This document shows, in pieces, positions 1-8,850 of a DNA stretch of 64,000 nt. Every line of letters begins with the position of its first letter. Position 1 is the first letter of the stretch. The stretch lies in assembly GCF_035984415.1 (NCBI RefSeq), contig NZ_CP130720.1, positions 8,184,001 to 8,248,000 on the forward strand, given 5' to 3'. A program made the translations under genes and the position numbers. This stretch comes from Streptomyces sp. NBC_01296. GTDB lineage: Bacteria; Actinomycetota; Actinomycetes; Streptomycetales; Streptomycetaceae. The notes beneath the pieces are model-generated. The model saw only the letters and a program-made list of their open reading frames with translations. It ran no database searches and had not been told where the DNA came from.

Positions 1-862
1 CGTACAGCAGGTGGCCGCTGACCTCCGTGCCGCCGAGGGCGCGTCGCACCCACACCACGCCCTGGGTGTCCGGACCGGTCTGCTCCGCCCGCTCGATGAC
101 CTCGTCCCAGCTCGCGCACCGCAGTTGTTCGGCGCCGGGGAAGTAGCGTCGCAACAGCAGCTCCCACCATCCCGGAGCCTCGTGCGCCGGCTGCCACGGC
201 AACGGGCACGACGGTGCCCCGGCGATCGCCGCCGCCATGGTGACCACGCATCCGCGGGAATTCAGGCGTCGCGTCTGGGCCCCGGGGTCACGCTCCACGG
301 GGTCCTGCGTGTAGGCCGCGGCGTCCCGCCACGGATCGTCGGCCGCCGGGTGGAACGGCGTGCCGAGGTCCTTGGGCACGACCAGCGAAGCGGCCAGCAT
401 CGGCGTCCGCGGATACCCCGGCTGCGCGGTGGTCCGGCAGGCGAACAGCCAGGTCCCGGCGTCCTCGGCCACGGGCTCGATCGCGACCAGCTCCACCAGG
501 CCGTGGTAGGTGGTCAGAAGCCACTGCAGGGCCATCTGCCACGGCTCGGCCTTCACCGTCCTGGCCAGGCCCGCGGTCGCCCAGCCGCCGTGCCGTACGT
601 AGGCGAAGTACTCGTCCAGGGGCAGGTGCGACGGCGGGAACCGCACGGCGGAGCCGTCCTTGGGTACGAGCACGACGCTCGTCAGCGCAGCGGCCGGCGA
701 ACCCGCCGCACCGGGACCCGGGTGTGCTGCGTAGTGGATGATCCAGGCGAGCGGGTCTTCCCGGGACAGCTCCTCTTGCAGGGCGATCGTCCGGGATTCG
801 TGGGCGTACGCCCGTTCGAGATGCGTCCGTGCCGCTTCCAGGGCCTCGTTCAACGTGAGCAT
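1..862 (-). CDS. Putative immunity protein, two YrhB/Imm35-like repeats (3' end off window)
   Basis: The frame starts at ATG 862, preceded by a CAGGAAA ribosome site, and runs off the left edge without a stop, so about 287 residues are visible. No signal peptide or membrane segment is seen, so it should be cytosolic. Two stretches echo each other: VVLVPKDG (residues 63-70) followed by FPPSHLPLDEY, and LVVPKDLG (160-167) followed by FHPAADDPW, which suggests a tandem duplication. It lies 18 nt downstream of the papain-fold toxin gene on the same strand, the usual place for the cognate immunity gene of a polymorphic toxin. The YrhB/Imm35 assignment rests on resemblance only; the immunity role is inferred from position. 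Confidence 0.55.
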   Translation of the reverse strand, partial: MLTLNEALEAARTHLERAYAHESRTIALQEELSREDPLAWIIHYAAHPGPGAAGSPAAALTSVVLVPKDGSAVRFPPSHLPLDEYFAYVRHGGWATAGLARTVKAEPWQMALQWLLTTYHGLVELVAIEPVAEDAGTWLFACRTTAQPGYPRTPMLAASLVVPKDLGTPFHPAADDPWRDAAAYTQDPVERDPGAQTRRLNSRGCVVTMAAAIAGAPSCPLPWQPAHEAPGWWELLLRRYFPGAEQLRCASWDEVIERAEQTGPDTQGVVWVRRALGGTEVSGHLLY

Positions 863-880
863 TGCTGTTTCCTGACGGGG

Positions 881-2515
881 TTAGCGGTAGGGGACATGGG
901 CGATCTCGCTGATGTTGGACGTCTCCAGTTTGGCCAGCGTCCCGGTCTGGCCGTCCAAGAAGACCACTCCGTGCGGGGTGTTCACGGCACTGAAGACGTG
1001 GCCCGGCCCGCCGTGGCGGGAAATGGCGACCACGCTGCGCGAGTCCGGACCCCGTTGTTCCAGGTCCTTGATGATGTCGTCGTAGTTGTTGACGACCTTC
1101 TTCGCGTCCGGAGTCACCCCGAGCTCCTTGTACGGGATGTCACCGGGCCCGGTCTTCGGGGCGGCCGACACCTCGACCCCGTCCAGCCGTTTGTCGAGGG
1201 TGGCCACGTTGTGCGTGCAGTTGTACTCGTAGCCCGGCATGCCCGTGTTGTTCATGTCCTTCAGCCACGGGTACTGGTCGTCGAGGAACTTCTGGGCCTG
1301 CTTCGCACCGACGGAGTCGGCGTGGATGGCGCTGCGCTCCGTGACACCCTTCGCCGGCTGCGCCAGGTGCGACCACGCCGACGGCTTCGCGGCCACCGTC
1401 TCCGCGACCCGTACGCCCGCCCGCGCCCCTCCCAGGCCCTTGGTCCCGAGCAGCTCGGGCACCAGCCGGCCGAGGCCCTCGGAGGGGTCGTCCTTGAAGC
1501 TGTCGATCAGGGCCCCCGGAATCCGCTCCGGGTGGGCGGCCGTCGACACGAGGCCGGCAAGCGTCATGTTGAGGTGCTGCGCGTACTCGGCCGGGTGGGT
1601 CAGGTTGTACGGATCCATCGGGTTCAGGCCGCGCGCGAAGTTCAGCAGCCCCGCCGTGCCCTTGACCACTCCGCCGACGAAGTGGTTGAGCTCCACGGCC
1701 TCCGCGCCGTAGTAGTCGCCGATCCCCGCCAGCGCCCGCTCGGACGGGGGCGGTTCGGCCGGGGCGTGCGCCAGCGCCGCCGCCAGCGCCTTCTGTGCGT
1801 CGCCGGCCGCGTCGTTGCGCTGCCTGCGGGCTTCCTTCAGGATCTCGTGGGCCCGCGTGCCGTCGGCCTTCCCGGCGTCGACGGGCTCCACCGGCTTCTC
1901 GCCGGGGTCCTTGCCCGCGTCCGCCGCCGCCGTGTAGGCCTTGGCCTTGGACACGTAGTCCTCGTGCGCTTCCTTGGCCTGCTTGACGGCCGCCTTGTAG
2001 AGGTCGATGGCCAGTTGTGCCTGCTGCTGCGCCCACTCCACCGTCCCGGCGTACCGGTTCAGGGCGCCGGCCGCCGCCTCGCAGGCGTCGGCGGCGCGCA
2101 ACCAGTCCGTCGGGTGCATCGCGAACTTCTCGCGGAACGTTTCAGCGGCCTCACCCTTCCAGTGCCCGGAGTCCAGCGCCCTCATGCCCTCGCCGACCCG
2201 GTCGAAGGCGGCCTTGAAGTCGGTCAGGTGCTTGGTCGATTCGCGGATCGCCGACGCCTTGCCGTGGATCAGCTCGTTCGCCTGCTCGGTCTGCCCGAGC
2301 TGCTGCTCGCTGATCGAGGCCCCGAGGTCGGAGCCGATGTCGTCGCCCCAGTCCTCGACCTTGTCCGCCCAGTCGTGCGCCCCGACGTAGTCCAGGGCGG
2401 CGCCTATCCCGTCGGTGGTCTTGTCGACGCCCTCCCCGACGGCCTTCTTGGTCGCGTCCCAGCCGTCCTCGAGCTTTCCCAGGCCCTTGTCGAGGAGACC
2501 ACCCCAGTCCGTCAT
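881..2515 (-). CDS. T7SS-exported polymorphic toxin with C-terminal papain-fold (Tox-PL-like) domain
   Basis: 544 residues. The N-terminal ~200 residues are helical and contain a WXG-type motif (DSGHWKGEAAETF, near residue 115), as in putative T7SS-secreted toxins. A linker rich in Ala/Lys/Pro follows, then a hydrophobic patch (VGGVVKGTAGLLNF). The last ~150 residues form the toxin head: Cys433 in YNCTHNV, His506 in GGPGHVFS and Asp521 in VVFLDGQTG give the Cys-His-Asp triad of papain-like protein glutaminase toxins. The expected activity is deamidation of a target glutamine, or proteolysis, inside a rival cell; the target is unknown. Its start overlaps the stop of the upstream WXG100-like gene by one base (TGATG), so the two are translationally coupled. 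Confidence 0.75.
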   Translation of the reverse strand: MTDWGGLLDKGLGKLEDGWDATKKAVGEGVDKTTDGIGAALDYVGAHDWADKVEDWGDDIGSDLGASISEQQLGQTEQANELIHGKASAIRESTKHLTDFKAAFDRVGEGMRALDSGHWKGEAAETFREKFAMHPTDWLRAADACEAAAGALNRYAGTVEWAQQQAQLAIDLYKAAVKQAKEAHEDYVSKAKAYTAAADAGKDPGEKPVEPVDAGKADGTRAHEILKEARRQRNDAAGDAQKALAAALAHAPAEPPPSERALAGIGDYYGAEAVELNHFVGGVVKGTAGLLNFARGLNPMDPYNLTHPAEYAQHLNMTLAGLVSTAAHPERIPGALIDSFKDDPSEGLGRLVPELLGTKGLGGARAGVRVAETVAAKPSAWSHLAQPAKGVTERSAIHADSVGAKQAQKFLDDQYPWLKDMNNTGMPGYEYNCTHNVATLDKRLDGVEVSAAPKTGPGDIPYKELGVTPDAKKVVNNYDDIIKDLEQRGPDSRSVVAISRHGGPGHVFSAVNTPHGVVFLDGQTGTLAKLETSNISEIAHVPYR

Positions 2516-3153
2516 CAGCGCTCACCCTGCGGCTGGGGCTGCTGCTGCGGCGCCGGTCCGACCATGCGGTCGACCGCGCCGTCCATCTCGTCGCGCAGCC
2601 CGGCCGCATCGATCAGCTGGTTCGACAACAGCATGTCGGAGGTGTTCACGTCCCGCACCGCGCCCTTCCAAGCCTCCTTGCTGTTCTGTGCCGCCCGGTC
2701 GAAGGACTCCTGGCTGTAGTCCGCGTCGCGGATCTGCGTGTACGCGTTGTCGGAGAGCACCTCGCCCCAGTCCTTGTCGATGACGTCCTTCTCAGAGGCG
2801 TACGGATTGCCCATCGCCGAGTTGGTGAGGACCTTGAAGCTGCCCTGGATGTACTGGTCCTGCTCGTGCAGCACACCGGCGGACAGGCCCACCTTCGCCG
2901 CGAACGAGTTGCCCTGCTGCACCAGTGACCGCACCCCCCACTCCCAGCGCTCGCAGAAGGTCTTGAAGGTCGACGTCAAGCCGTCGTGCCCGGTCTCCAT
3001 GCCCGACAGGGCGATGTCGGAGAACCCCCGCCCCATGCTGGCGGAGCCGACCATTCCCAGTTCCTTCAGCTCGCCCAGCGTCTCCGTGATGCCCCGGGCG
3101 ATCTGGCCCAGTGCCTGCTGCGAGACGTCGAGATCCGCCCCGTCCCCGCTCAT
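2515..3153 (-). CDS. WXG100-like T7SS partner/chaperone-type protein
   Basis: 212 residues, almost entirely helical by composition. It begins with an ESX-like helix-turn (residues 1-60) and carries ERWEWGVRSL near residue 70. There is no signal peptide and no transmembrane segment, and the C-terminus is a Gln/Pro tail. It is longer than a single WXG100 protein (~100 residues), so it may be a fused two-helix-pair protein. It overlaps the SseB-like gene upstream by 4 nt (ATGA) and the toxin gene downstream by 1 nt. That context suggests it is exported with the toxin or escorts it to the EccC ATPase. No T7SS machinery genes are visible in this window. Confidence 0.6.
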   Translation of the reverse strand: MSGDGADLDVSQQALGQIARGITETLGELKELGMVGSASMGRGFSDIALSGMETGHDGLTSTFKTFCERWEWGVRSLVQQGNSFAAKVGLSAGVLHEQDQYIQGSFKVLTNSAMGNPYASEKDVIDKDWGEVLSDNAYTQIRDADYSQESFDRAAQNSKEAWKGAVRDVNTSDMLLSNQLIDAAGLRDEMDGAVDRMVGPAPQQQPQPQGER

Positions 3154-3665
3154 TTCGTCCCCTCACCATCGAGTGCCGCCCCTTCGGGCACGAACCCGCT
3201 CAACGGCGGGAAGACCATGCCGTCGGGCCCCGCCACGTCCCACGCCACCCCGCAGGGGAAGTCCAGCGCGGGCACGACCTCGTCCAGGATCCGCGCCCCG
3301 ACCACCCGCCGGTACGGCCATTCCCGGCCCTGCTCGCCGCGGGCCTGCGCGAACCGGGCCAACTGCTCCTCGCCGGAGAACGCGTAGATCCAGTCGAGCC
3401 CGCCGAACTGGCCCGTCCACAGCCCCTCGCGCTCGTCCAGGGGCACGATCAGTACCCGGCTGCGGAAATCCGCCAGGCGCTCCAGCACCGCTTCCCGCGC
3501 CATCTCCACGGTGTCGGCCTCCGCCTCGGGAGCGGCCGCGGGCGCGATGGGCGGCTGCGGCTGTGGCCCTGGCTGTGCCCGTGGCTGTGACCGTGGCTCC
3601 GGTGTCTTGGCGGCGCGCTCGGCGGCAGCTGTGCGCAGCCCGGCCCACTCCTCGTCGAAACCCAC
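3150..3665 (-). CDS. SseB/SAV_915-like protein, first gene of the T7SS toxin operon
   Basis: About 171 residues if GTG 3665 is used. That start has a good GAGGGGAG ribosome site 8 nt upstream; the frame stays open to 3728 but without a comparable site. An Ala/Pro/Gln-rich spacer (PAPQPGPQPQ-type) is followed by a globular domain with VLIVPLDERE, LDWIYAFSGEEQLARF and a C-terminal PDGMVFPP. This layout resembles SseB N-terminal-like proteins that often sit beside WXG100 genes in Streptomyces. The function is unknown. It overlaps the next gene by 4 nt, so all three genes up to the toxin are one coupled operon. Confidence 0.6.
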   Translation of the reverse strand: MGFDEEWAGLRTAAAERAAKTPEPRSQPRAQPGPQPQPPIAPAAAPEAEADTVEMAREAVLERLADFRSRVLIVPLDEREGLWTGQFGGLDWIYAFSGEEQLARFAQARGEQGREWPYRRVVGARILDEVVPALDFPCGVAWDVAGPDGMVFPPLSGFVPEGAALDGEGTK

Positions 3666-3926
3666 CTCAGAACTCCCCTCGCCGGGCAGCCGGAGCGGGC
3701 CCGGTGCTTCGCGACTTGTCGTGCGCATCCGTGATCAAGCCGAGAATACCCAGAGTGCGGAAGCCCTCGTTCCACGAGTGCGCCGCCGGGGACGGCGTCG
3801 CCGCGGCGTCGGCGGTATGTCGGGGGCCTATCGGGGGACTGTCGGTCCGATGTCGGTGAGGTCCGGCACATTTGCGGAAGTACGGCCGGGTGCCCATCCG
3901 GCTGTAGGTCTGGGAGGGGAACTCTT

Positions 3927-5450
3927 GTGCATGACGTAGTGATCGTGGGCGCGGGCCCGGTCGGTCTGTTCCTTGCCTGCGAGCTTGGTCTCGCCGGCTG
4001 TTCGGTCCTGGTGCTCGAGCGGGAGCCGGAGCCCGGTTCCCCGTGGAAGACAGAACCACTGGGGATGCGCGGCCTGTCCGCCACGTCGCTCGAGGCGTTC
4101 AACCGCCGCGGGATACTGCAGGCGCTGCTGACGGCGTCGGGCGACAGCGGCGCCCCCGCCGCGAATCCGGACGCGGATGAGGCGTCACCCCCCCGCTGGG
4201 CGGGCCACTTCGCCGGCATGATGCTCGACCCCGCCAAGGTCGACGTCGCCGCCCTGCCGTTCCGGCTGCCCAGCCCGGCACCGGAGGTCCTGCTGACGCA
4301 CCTCGAAGCGGTCGAGTCGGTGCTGGCCGAGCAGGCAGCGAAGCTCGGCGTGGACGTCAGGCGCGGCGTCACGGTCTCGGCCATCGCCGAGAACGATGAG
4401 GGCGTGGTCGCACGAGCCGGGGCGGACGCGTACGAGGCGCGCTGGCTCGTCGGCTGCGACGGCGGACGCAGCACGGTGCGCCGGCTCGCGGGCTTCGACT
4501 TCGTCGGCACCGAGCCGCAGTTCACCGGCTACACCATGCAGGCGACCGTCGCCGATCCCGAGAAACTGCGGTCCGGGTTCAACCCGACGCCGATGGGCAT
4601 GTACATGCGAATGCCCTCGGAAGGGCACGTCGGCATGATGGACTTCGACGGTGGCGCGTTCGATCGCTCGCAGCAGCCGACCCGCGACCATCTCCAGGCG
4701 GTTCTGCGCCGCGTGTCCGGCACCGACGTGACGCTGAGCGACGTCCGTCTCGCCTCGAGCTTCACCGATCGGGCGATGCAGGCGACGACGTACCGGCGAG
4801 GACGCGTCCTGCTCGCGGGCGACGCCGCCCACATCCACTCACCCCTGGGCGGGCAGGGACTCAACACCGGCATCGGCGACGCCATGAACCTGGGCTGGAA
4901 GCTCGCGGCGACCGTGCACGGGCACGCACCGGACGGACTGCTCGACACGTACACCGGCGAGCGCCATCCGATCGGCGCAGCGGTGCTCGACTGGTCGCGC
5001 GCCCAAGTGGCGGCCATGCGGCCGGACCCGCACGGCCAGGCGATGCAAGGAGTGGTCCGCGACCTGATCGCGACCCGTGACGGAACGACCTACGTGTTCG
5101 CGAGGCTGTCGGGATCGTGGGTCCGTTACGACCTCGGCAGCGCGGATCCGCTGGTCGGCCGCAACGCCCCGGACCTCCGCCTCGAGGACGGCACGCGCCT
5201 GGGCGACCTGATGCGGGACGGACGGGGCGTGGCCCTCGATTTCAGCACCGACCAATCCCTGCGCGGTGCGGCGATGGGCTGGGAGAGCCGCATACGGTAC
5301 GCGGCCGGTCCGGCGAGGAACGACCTCGGACTGGGTGCCGTGCTCGTCCGACCTGACGGGACGGTCGCCTGGGCAGGTGACCGCCGCCCTGACCGTGAAG
5401 CCTTCGAGCGGGCCGTCGGCCGCTGGTTCGGCGATCCGGACATCTCTTGA
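3927..5450 (+). CDS. FAD-dependent aromatic hydroxylase (PHBH-type monooxygenase)
   Basis: 507 residues, GTG start 3927 with GGGAGGGG upstream; the ATG at 3931 is out of frame. It shows the three flavoprotein hydroxylase signatures: the Rossmann fingerprint VGAGPVGL at residues 7-14, the DG motif VGCDGGRSTVRR near 175 and the GD motif LLAGDAAHIHSP near 295. A thioredoxin-like C-terminal domain ends the protein, as in polyketide and rifampicin-type hydroxylases. It should use NAD(P)H and O2 to hydroxylate an aromatic or polyketide-like substrate in the cytosol. The neighbours give no clue to the substrate, so a role in detoxifying an aromatic antibiotic is only a possibility. Confidence 0.85.
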   Translation: MHDVVIVGAGPVGLFLACELGLAGCSVLVLEREPEPGSPWKTEPLGMRGLSATSLEAFNRRGILQALLTASGDSGAPAANPDADEASPPRWAGHFAGMMLDPAKVDVAALPFRLPSPAPEVLLTHLEAVESVLAEQAAKLGVDVRRGVTVSAIAENDEGVVARAGADAYEARWLVGCDGGRSTVRRLAGFDFVGTEPQFTGYTMQATVADPEKLRSGFNPTPMGMYMRMPSEGHVGMMDFDGGAFDRSQQPTRDHLQAVLRRVSGTDVTLSDVRLASSFTDRAMQATTYRRGRVLLAGDAAHIHSPLGGQGLNTGIGDAMNLGWKLAATVHGHAPDGLLDTYTGERHPIGAAVLDWSRAQVAAMRPDPHGQAMQGVVRDLIATRDGTTYVFARLSGSWVRYDLGSADPLVGRNAPDLRLEDGTRLGDLMRDGRGVALDFSTDQSLRGAAMGWESRIRYAAGPARNDLGLGAVLVRPDGTVAWAGDRRPDREAFERAVGRWFGDPDIS

Positions 5451-5511
5451 TCGCCGGAACATCAACGCTCTCTTCCGCTTTCCCCTCCTCACCCTGGTTC
5501 AAGGAGCGCAC

Positions 5512-6174
5512 ATGACGATCACTGTCCCGCCGGGAAGCACCGTGATGTTCACCGGCGATTCGATCACCGACTGCCAACGGCTGGAGAGTGAAGAGGGCCT
5601 CGGGTTCGGCTACCCGTTGCGCGTCGCGGGCGAGTGGGGACTCCGGCACCCGGACCGGCCCGTGACCTGGCTGAACACCGCGAACGCGGGCAACAAGGTG
5701 ATGGACCTCGAAGCCCGCTGGCAGAGCGACGTACTCGACGCGCGCCCGGACGTGGTGTCGATCCTCGTCGGGGTCAACGACATGGGCTGGCACACACTGG
5801 ACCCGAAGGGGTACGTGATCTCCGCGGAGGAGTTCGAGGCAGGTTATGACCGCCTGCTCGCACCCCTCGCCGAGGCGGGCACGAAGCTGATCCTCATCGA
5901 GCCGTTCCTCCTGCCGATCCACGGCGTCGTCGAGGCCGGTGCCGCGCTCGTCGGCGACAAAGAGCGAGAAGAGTGGCGCACCGACCTGGACCCGAAGATC
6001 CAGGTCGTGCGCAAGCTCGCCCGCAAGTACGGCGCCCATCTGCTCGCCGCCGACGGCATGTTCGCCGAGCTCGCCGCGACGGCCGGACCGGAGTACTGCG
6101 CCGCGGACGGCGTACACCCGACGCCGGCCGGCCACGCCGCACTCGCGGCGGCCTGGCTGCGCCTGGTCGCGTGA
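5512..6174 (+). CDS. SGNH/GDSL-family hydrolase (esterase-like)
   Basis: 220 residues from ATG 5512, which has AAGGAGC nine nt upstream; the longer open frame to 5266 lies inside the previous gene. Block I is FTGDSITD (catalytic Ser in GDS, near residue 16), block III is VGVNDM and block V is ADGVHPTPAGH with the Asp and His of the triad. The oxyanion Gly is less clear. No signal peptide is seen, so it acts in the cytosol, probably as a small esterase or rhamnogalacturonan-acetylesterase-like deacetylase. It lies 61 nt after the FAD monooxygenase and may be co-transcribed with it. Confidence 0.85.
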   Translation: MTITVPPGSTVMFTGDSITDCQRLESEEGLGFGYPLRVAGEWGLRHPDRPVTWLNTANAGNKVMDLEARWQSDVLDARPDVVSILVGVNDMGWHTLDPKGYVISAEEFEAGYDRLLAPLAEAGTKLILIEPFLLPIHGVVEAGAALVGDKEREEWRTDLDPKIQVVRKLARKYGAHLLAADGMFAELAATAGPEYCAADGVHPTPAGHAALAAAWLRLVA

Positions 6175-6289
6175 CCGGAGAACGGCCCGTCGCCCGCACG
6201 GAGTCGCGATCCGGAGGCTGCTGACGACGGATGAGGGACTTCCGTGGACAGCTGCCATGGCGGCTGTGTCGCGCGTCACATCGGCGGCA

Positions 6290-6317
6290 TGTCACGAACA
6301 GGCCGACAGCTTCCATC
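6290..6317 (+). promoter_or_regulatory. Candidate ECF41-type promoter
   Basis: TGTCACG (6290-6296) followed after 17 nt by CATC (6314-6317) is a near match to the published ECF41 promoter (TGTCACA, then CGTC). It lies 38 nt ahead of the flavoprotein gene that is coupled to the ECF41 sigma gene. A second copy of the -35 core, CGTCACA, is at 6274-6280. Each part has one mismatch, so this is suggestive only. Confidence 0.3.
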
Positions 6318-6354
6318 TGGTGGTCGTCAACGGCGAGCAGGGGAAGGCGGAACG

Positions 6355-7557
6355 ATGAACGAACGGCACGAAGCAGGGGCGACCGCGCACCGGGTTCTGG
6401 TCCTGGGGGCGGGTTACGCGGGCATGGCCGCGGCGATCCAGCTCGCGGCCCGGGTCAAGGGACACCGGGGCGTGCACGTGACCCTGGTGAACGCGCAGGA
6501 GCGGTTCACCGAGCGGATGCGGCTGCACATGACCGGGACCGGGCAGCGGCTCGTCGATCTGAGCGTCCCGGAGCTACTGACCGGCACGGGTGCGCAGTTC
6601 ATACGCGGCTGGGTGACGGCGGTGGACACGGACGCGAGGACGGTACGGATCGACGACGACCGCATCCTGCACTACGACACGCTCGTGTACGGGCTGGGCG
6701 GCGTGGCCGACACCGCGGCGGCGCCGGGGGTCGAGGACCACGCGTACACCCTGAACAGCGTGCAGGACGCCGAGGTGCTCGCCGACCGGCTGGCGCACCT
6801 CGGCGGCGGCACGGTGGTGGTCGCAGGCAACGGCCTCACCGGCGTCGAGTCGGCCGCGGAGATCGCCGAGCAGCACCCGGGGCTGAACGTCGTGCTGCTG
6901 GGCCGGAGCGAACCCGGCGCGGCCATGAACCCGAAGGCCAGGAGGTATGTGCACTCCGCGCTCGAGCGCCTGGGTGTCCGGGTGCGCAGCGGGGCCGAGG
7001 TGGTGAAGGTGCTGCCCGATGCGGTCGAGCTGGCGGGCGGGGAGAGAGTTCCCGCCGACGTGGTCTTGTGGACGAGCGGTACGCGGGTGTCGCCGCTGGC
7101 GGCCGCCGCCGGGCTGACCGTCGACGAGCGCGGCCGCATCGTCACCGACGCCGCGCTGCGGTCGGTGTCGCATCCGGACGTGTACGCCGTGGGCGACGCG
7201 GCCGCCGTGCGCCAGGGCTACGGCGTCATGCACGGCACCTGCCAGGGCGGCATGCCGACCGGTGTGCACGCCGCGGTGTCGATCTTCCGGGTGTTGGAGG
7301 GCAAGCAGCCCAAGCCCTTCCGCTTCGGCTACTACCACACGCCGGTGAGCCTGGGACGGCACGACGCGGTCGTGCAGTTCACCCGCCCCGACGACAGCCC
7401 CCGGCGGATGTATCTGACCGGCCGTATGGCGGCACGGTATAAGGAGACGGTGACTGCTTCCCCCTGGCCGACCTACGGCCGTATGAAGAAGATGCCCGCC
7501 TCGGGTGCGTTCTGGCCGCGCGGCGGCCGCTTCACCCGGGTCCAGGGGGCACGGTGA
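6355..7557 (+). CDS. NAD(P)/FAD-dependent oxidoreductase, NDH-2-like
   Basis: 400 residues from ATG 6355 (GGGGAAGGCGG upstream). Two Rossmann fingerprints are visible: the FAD site VLVLGAGYAGMAAA near residue 14 and the NAD(P)H site VVVAGNGLTGVESA near residue 155. The FAD-contacting VYAVGDAAAV lies near 280. The overall plan is that of type II NADH dehydrogenases, but no C-terminal membrane helix is evident, so it may be a soluble quinone or disulfide reductase. The stop overlaps the start of the ECF41 sigma factor (GTGA), an arrangement seen where ECF41 sigma factors control an adjacent redox enzyme. Its own regulation by that sigma factor is inferred. Confidence 0.85.
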   Translation: MNERHEAGATAHRVLVLGAGYAGMAAAIQLAARVKGHRGVHVTLVNAQERFTERMRLHMTGTGQRLVDLSVPELLTGTGAQFIRGWVTAVDTDARTVRIDDDRILHYDTLVYGLGGVADTAAAPGVEDHAYTLNSVQDAEVLADRLAHLGGGTVVVAGNGLTGVESAAEIAEQHPGLNVVLLGRSEPGAAMNPKARRYVHSALERLGVRVRSGAEVVKVLPDAVELAGGERVPADVVLWTSGTRVSPLAAAAGLTVDERGRIVTDAALRSVSHPDVYAVGDAAAVRQGYGVMHGTCQGGMPTGVHAAVSIFRVLEGKQPKPFRFGYYHTPVSLGRHDAVVQFTRPDDSPRRMYLTGRMAARYKETVTASPWPTYGRMKKMPASGAFWPRGGRFTRVQGAR

Positions 7558-8474
7558 CCCAGCCGCCCGCGGACTTCGACCAGCAGATATTCCACCAGCA
7601 CCGCAATCTGCTGTTCTCGGTGGCCTACCGTTTCCTCGGCACCGCGGCCGATGCCGAGGACGCGGTCCAGGACGCCTGGATCAAATGGTCGGCCGCCGAC
7701 CGCTCGCAGGTGGCCGATCCCAAGGCGTACCTGACGCGGATCGTGTCGAATCTGGCGCTGGAACGGCTGCGCTCCACCCGGTACAAGCGCGAAACGTACG
7801 TGGGGCCGTGGCTTCCGGAGCCCATTCTCACGGGCGGGGATGCCGCCGAGGCCGTCACGGACGCCGAGTCGGTGTCGATGGCGATGCTGGTGGTGCTGGA
7901 GACGCTGAGCCCACTCGAGCGTGCGGTGTTCGTGCTGAGGGAAGTCTTCGACTTCAGCCATGCCGAGATCGCGGAGGCGGTGGAGCGGTCCGAAGCCGCG
8001 GTGCGGCAGGCCGCGCACCGCGCTCGTGAGCATGTAAGGGCCCGTCGGCCGCGCTTCCCCACGGACCGCTCGAGGCAGCGCGAGGTCACCGAGAAGTTCT
8101 TCGCCGCCTCGACCGGTGGTGACGTCAACGCCCTGATGGAGTTGCTGTCCCCGGACGTCACTCTGTGGACCGACGGCGGCGGCAAGGTCCGCCAGGCCCT
8201 GCGTCCGGTCGTGGGCGCATCCACGGTGGCTGCCTGGTTCGCGGCCATCGGCACCGTCACCTACCAGGGCATCGAGCCGGCCGACATGAACGCTGAACTC
8301 GTCGAAATAAACGGTGGGCCCGGCATGCTGTTCAGCGGACTGAATCGAGTGATCGCCACGGTCACCTTCGATTTCGACGCCGACGGCCGCATCACCGCCA
8401 TCCACAACGTGGCCAACCCGGACAAGCTCCGGGCCATCGCCGGAGGCACCACTCACCACGTCGCGACGCGGTAG
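7554..8474 (+). CDS. ECF41-family RNA polymerase sigma factor with SnoaL-like C-terminal domain
   Basis: 306 residues, GTG 7554 overlapping the previous stop. Region 2 covers residues ~10-75 (LFSVAYRFLGTAADAEDAVQ) and region 4 residues ~105-165 (LSPLERAVFVLREVFDFSH, then an HTH with AEIAEAVERSEAAVRQ). The C-terminal ~130 residues form a SnoaL/NTF2-like domain containing the DGGGK motif near residue 205 and ending with NPDKL, both hallmarks of ECF41. In this group the C-terminal domain modulates activity and no separate anti-sigma factor is needed. The likely target is the promoter of its own operon upstream of 6355. Confidence 0.9.
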   Translation: MTQPPADFDQQIFHQHRNLLFSVAYRFLGTAADAEDAVQDAWIKWSAADRSQVADPKAYLTRIVSNLALERLRSTRYKRETYVGPWLPEPILTGGDAAEAVTDAESVSMAMLVVLETLSPLERAVFVLREVFDFSHAEIAEAVERSEAAVRQAAHRAREHVRARRPRFPTDRSRQREVTEKFFAASTGGDVNALMELLSPDVTLWTDGGGKVRQALRPVVGASTVAAWFAAIGTVTYQGIEPADMNAELVEINGGPGMLFSGLNRVIATVTFDFDADGRITAIHNVANPDKLRAIAGGTTHHVATR

Positions 8475-8635
8475 GCCCTGTGCGAGCGTCGGCGGCTGGT
8501 GGGCGAAGGCTGAGGGGCGGCCGGCGTGACGGCAGTGACCCCGCAGCAGCGGCCGGTCGGCGGGGAGCGGCGCTGCGGAGCGTAGCGCCGGGTACTCCGG
8601 TTTCGTGCAGCGGAAATGAAAGGGGCGGGGGCGGT

Positions 8636-8830
8636 CGGCTGTTGGCGGAGGGGTTGGTGGCTCTCGCCGCGGCCGGGACCGGCGCCTGGCAGGGGTTCCA
8701 GGAGGCCGTCGCCGGGTGGTTCGGACGTGGCGACGAGGAGCGTGAGCGCGTCGAGCTGGAGCGGCTGGACCGCTGCGCGGCGGCAATCGAGGCCGTCCGG
8801 ACCGGTGACGCCGGCGCCGGAGACGCGAAT
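8636..8830 (+). pseudogene. Remnant of a small hypothetical gene
   Basis: In the + frame, residues GLVALAAAGTGAWQGF and WFGRGDEERERVELERLD look like authentic coding sequence (Ala-rich helix, then a WFGRG segment and a charged helix), as in a family of hypothetical streptomycete proteins. There is no convincing start codon. Similarity to any protein stops near 8830, just before the end of the convergent hydrolase relic. The rest of 8475-8635 holds nothing recognisable. Read as a 3'-truncated relic. Confidence 0.4.
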
Positions 8831-8850
8831 CCCCGTGGCACCCCTCCTTG

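Noticed and set aside
11..2719. A 902-codon open frame on the + strand
   Set aside because: It is the antisense shadow of the T7SS toxin and immunity genes; its translation is Arg/Gly/Val-rich without any family motif, while the minus strand gives recognisable domains and proper ribosome sites.
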